The notes under the pieces are model-generated. The model was not told where the DNA came from. It searched no databases and saw nothing but the letters and a program-made list of their open reading frames with translations. Shown here piece by piece: positions 3,650-5,875 of a DNA stretch of 5,875 bases (position 1 is the stretch's first letter; every line of letters begins with the position of its first letter). The translations under genes were made by a program, and so were the position numbers. The DNA comes from an uncultured Bacillota bacterium. Its GTDB lineage: Bacteria; Bacillota; JAAYKD01. The stretch covers positions 1 through 5,875 of the forward strand of contig CALCNS010000352.1 in assembly GCA_937897315.1 (NCBI GenBank). Reading direction: 5' to 3'.

Positions 3650-5875
3650 CAAGTATGGTTTTTAGCTCTTTATATACAGGCGTAGACTCTACCATACCCA
3701 TCCAAATAATTCCTTTGTACTTCGCATTTTCTTCGCTTCTACCCGTTTGCTGATTTAACAAATATAAAAGCCGATCAATCTCCATTTTTAGTTCCAGTGA
3801 TGCACTTCGAGCAAATGTTAACCATTGTTCTGCTTGAGAGAAATCTGCAAGAGCTAACGCAGCTTTTCCAGCATAGTAAGCAACCGTTTTGTTGCTTTTT
3901 GCTGCTTCCTCTTGCATCAACTGAACTGCAGCAAGTAGATACTCTTTTGCTTTTGCTAGGTTTCCTTCACGATAATGTTGTAGGCCACCCTCTGTGTATC
4001 CTTTTGCGACCAATTCATAGTTTGCTTTGACCAATGGTTGAACATTGAGTAACTGCAGCGCTTGTTCAGCTGCTTTTGTATTCATATTAGCACTAAAATA
4101 AACGCTAGTCATAATACGATTATAATACGGGTAATAACGATCGAGACGAATGGCGCGCTCTCCCTGGGCAATTGCCTTCGTCATCCATTCCTGCTTCTCT
4201 GCTTCCAGTTTGCTGGTATAAGCCATCCATGAATACAAATCGGCTAATTCCGCATGCGGCCCTGCATGGAGCGGGTCGTAACGAGCGGCTTTTTCATAAG
4301 CGGTAATCGCTTGAACGGCAACGATTTGCTTTTTAAACTCTGCTCCACGTTCCATTTGATACCCTGCCAAACTAAATGAAACACTGGCTAACCCAACAAT
4401 CGTAACGAGAGCAAACATGGGCCATTGGTACATTGCTTGTGGCTGCCACAAAGGAATCTCTCCTTTGCGAGACGATACACCATATGCAGCTCCTATAGCA
4501 ATCATTCCCCACAACAAATACCCCATGGAAGTAAAACTCAAGTTAAAATCAATCACGGAGTGAAGGGATAAAGCTAAGAACGCACACAATAAGGAGGCAG
4601 CTTCTACTCTGTGTTCTAAGAGCTCTTGCTTCAAACGGCCGAAAAACATGGAAGCCCCTGCCGTAAGAATGAGACCCAGAAAACTAAGTATTCCTAAAAT
4701 GCCAGATTCCACAAAAATTTGCAAATAATGATTATGAACCAACTTTGCTGCATAATACAAGACTTGCACACTTTGATACAAAGAAGCAAACCCTCCCCCA
4801 CCATAGCCAAACCACCATTGGCGCTGGATGAGGGTCCAAGCTTCTTTATAGAACTCAAAACGCATGACCACCGAGTTGGTTTCCAGGTTAATATCTTGCA
4901 TACGGTTTAATACATTCTTTGGAATATTGGTTAAAATGAATTGCTTAACAACTTCAATAATGAGTGGTCCTTGTAAAACTCCCACAATGATTATAACAAT
5001 GCCGGAGAGTGCCAAAACACAATACTGAGTCGGTTTCGACATAGGGATTTTGCGCAGCAAATCAAACCCAAGCATGAGTAAAGCGGATAATACAAAACCA
5101 ATAAAGATCCATATGAATGCACTCTGAGTCTGCTTTTGCTGAGCAACCGCATTGAACGTCTGCATGGTAACGACCATGGGGATGGTCATCGCCAAAACGG
5201 TGAGAAAACTCCTCATACGTGCACCCGCTGGCATGACAAAAAAGAGCACCAAAAAGACGATTGGTGGAAAGACTAAGAACACGCCACGCGAACTGGTAAA
5301 GAACAACGCCATCAGTAAGACATGACCGACTCCAGCTAGAAGGGCTTTCAACCAAATGCGTTTCCCGTTGAGAATCATCGCCATGAGAAGCAAAGCGACC
5401 AACATAAAATAAACAGCAGCTGTGTTTGCATACTGCAAGGTTGCATGGATGCGCGAGCTGTTTATGGTTGCGTAATTTCCGGTAAAAAGATGAGTGTAGC
5501 CGGCGATGCCTAGTATGGCTGCTAGAACCCCCCCTGCGGTAATGGGAACAAAGAAAGTAGATAGGATTTCTTCTTTATGTTCACGATAATAATCGAATAA
5601 AACGAGAAATAGGAGTAAATAAACAACCACTTGCATGACGGCTTCAATATTACCTCGAATATTGACAGCTTGAACAAAGGCCAAAAGGTATGCGACCAAT
5701 AATGCACCACCACAATACAGAGAACCATGGCGCAGGTAAAAAGCCTCTTTATTACTCCACTTGAGGAATAAGTAGGCGTTGCCGAGAGCCGCTAATATCG
5801 CAAAAGATAAATACATTTCAAAACCAAAGAACAAACCTCGGAACAAAGGCCCTAGCGCAAGAACCAGCACCATGG
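3627..5875 (-). CDS. O-antigen ligase/polymerase family (Wzy_C-like) membrane protein with C-terminal TPR domain, 5'-truncated
   Basis: Members of this family polymerise or transfer lipid-linked glycans on the outer face of the membrane (WaaL, Wzy, PglL, and WsfB-type S-layer glycan transferases). At least 748 residues are visible, counted from the ATG at 5871-5873. That ATG is probably internal: the frame is open to the edge and no ribosome binding site can be seen. About a dozen hydrophobic segments run from residue 1 to 300. Family landmarks are SSRG (Arg196), a long extracytoplasmic loop at about 302-383 with Arg338 in MRFEFYKEAW, WWFGYGGGGF, and VHNHYLQIFVESGILG (His380, His382). These match the essential Arg and His positions of WaaL-type enzymes. 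Four more membrane segments (about 384-412, 423-442, 448-467, 482-504) lead to a TPR region at about 506-743. The basic stretches at 413-422 and 468-471 read as cytoplasmic, which puts the TPRs outside. The TPR region is homologous to that of the next gene and ends with WMGMV (724-728). Polymerase versus ligase, and the substrate, cannot be told from sequence. Confidence 0.88.
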   Translation of the reverse strand, partial: MVLVLALGPLFRGLFFGFEMYLSFAILAALGNAYLFLKWSNKEAFYLRHGSLYCGGALLVAYLLAFVQAVNIRGNIEAVMQVVVYLLLFLVLFDYYREHKEEILSTFFVPITAGGVLAAILGIAGYTHLFTGNYATINSSRIHATLQYANTAAVYFMLVALLLMAMILNGKRIWLKALLAGVGHVLLMALFFTSSRGVFLVFPPIVFLVLFFVMPAGARMRSFLTVLAMTIPMVVTMQTFNAVAQQKQTQSAFIWIFIGFVLSALLMLGFDLLRKIPMSKPTQYCVLALSGIVIIIVGVLQGPLIIEVVKQFILTNIPKNVLNRMQDINLETNSVVMRFEFYKEAWTLIQRQWWFGYGGGGFASLYQSVQVLYYAAKLVHNHYLQIFVESGILGILSFLGLILTAGASMFFGRLKQELLEHRVEAASLLCAFLALSLHSVIDFNLSFTSMGYLLWGMIAIGAAYGVSSRKGEIPLWQPQAMYQWPMFALVTIVGLASVSFSLAGYQMERGAEFKKQIVAVQAITAYEKAARYDPLHAGPHAELADLYSWMAYTSKLEAEKQEWMTKAIAQGERAIRLDRYYPYYNRIMTSVYFSANMNTKAAEQALQLLNVQPLVKANYELVAKGYTEGGLQHYREGNLAKAKEYLLAAVQLMQEEAAKSNKTVAYYAGKAALALADFSQAEQWLTFARSASLELKMEIDRLLYLLNQQTGRSEENAKYKGIIWMGMVESTPVYKELKTILDNGVFQD

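Noticed and set aside
2160..4910. Plus-strand open frames at 2160-2348, 3288-3563, 3797-4030 and 4719-4910
   Set aside because: All are antisense to well-supported genes, with no recognisable domains and no start signals.
5062..5728. Minus-strand open frames at 5062-5355 and 5522-5728
   Set aside because: They are alternate frames inside the ligase-like membrane protein, whose hydrophobic segments and family motifs support the main frame throughout.

Overview
The window looks like part of the chromosome of a low-to-mid GC Gram-positive of the Bacillota. A Brevibacillus- or Paenibacillus-type organism is my best guess. The support is strong AGGAGG-type ribosome binding sites, sigma-A promoters with consensus-like boxes, three secreted proteins with S-layer homology (SLH) repeats, and a glucose-6-phosphate isomerase of the Bacillus type. 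The genus is an inference; no marker gene here fixes it.

All five genes lie on the minus strand, so transcription runs from high to low coordinates. In that order they are: (1) a 5'-truncated multi-spanning membrane protein of the O-antigen ligase/polymerase (Wzy_C/WaaL-like) family with a C-terminal TPR domain (3627-5875); (2) a secreted protein with three SLH-like repeats followed by a TPR domain (2135-3520); (3) and (4) two tandem paralogous small secreted proteins made of little but SLH repeats (1345-1998 and 547-1203); (5) the first 140 codons of pgi, cut off by the window edge (1-422).

The gene-free gaps are short: 423-546, 1204-1344, 1999-2134 and 3521-3626. Each holds regulatory sequence. 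There are clear rho-independent terminators after both small SLH genes and good sigma-A promoters in front of the SLH-TPR gene and the first small SLH gene. There are also several inverted repeats, one of which closely matches a CRP/FNR-type site. No gene-free stretch reaches 300 bases. I saw no RNA gene, insertion sequence or CRISPR array.

The main point of interest is that the TPR module closing the O-antigen-ligase-like protein and the one closing the SLH protein next to it are homologous over roughly 230 residues and end in the same WMGMV signature. The predicted topology puts the ligase's TPR domain outside the membrane, the same side as the secreted SLH protein. I infer a two-protein cell-surface system. 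A membrane glycan polymerase/ligase and a cell-wall-anchored partner share a protein-interaction module, possibly for S-layer glycosylation or for handling a secondary cell-wall polymer. The two small SLH proteins downstream fit a cell-surface locus. pgi follows a strong terminator and is probably a separate transcription unit.
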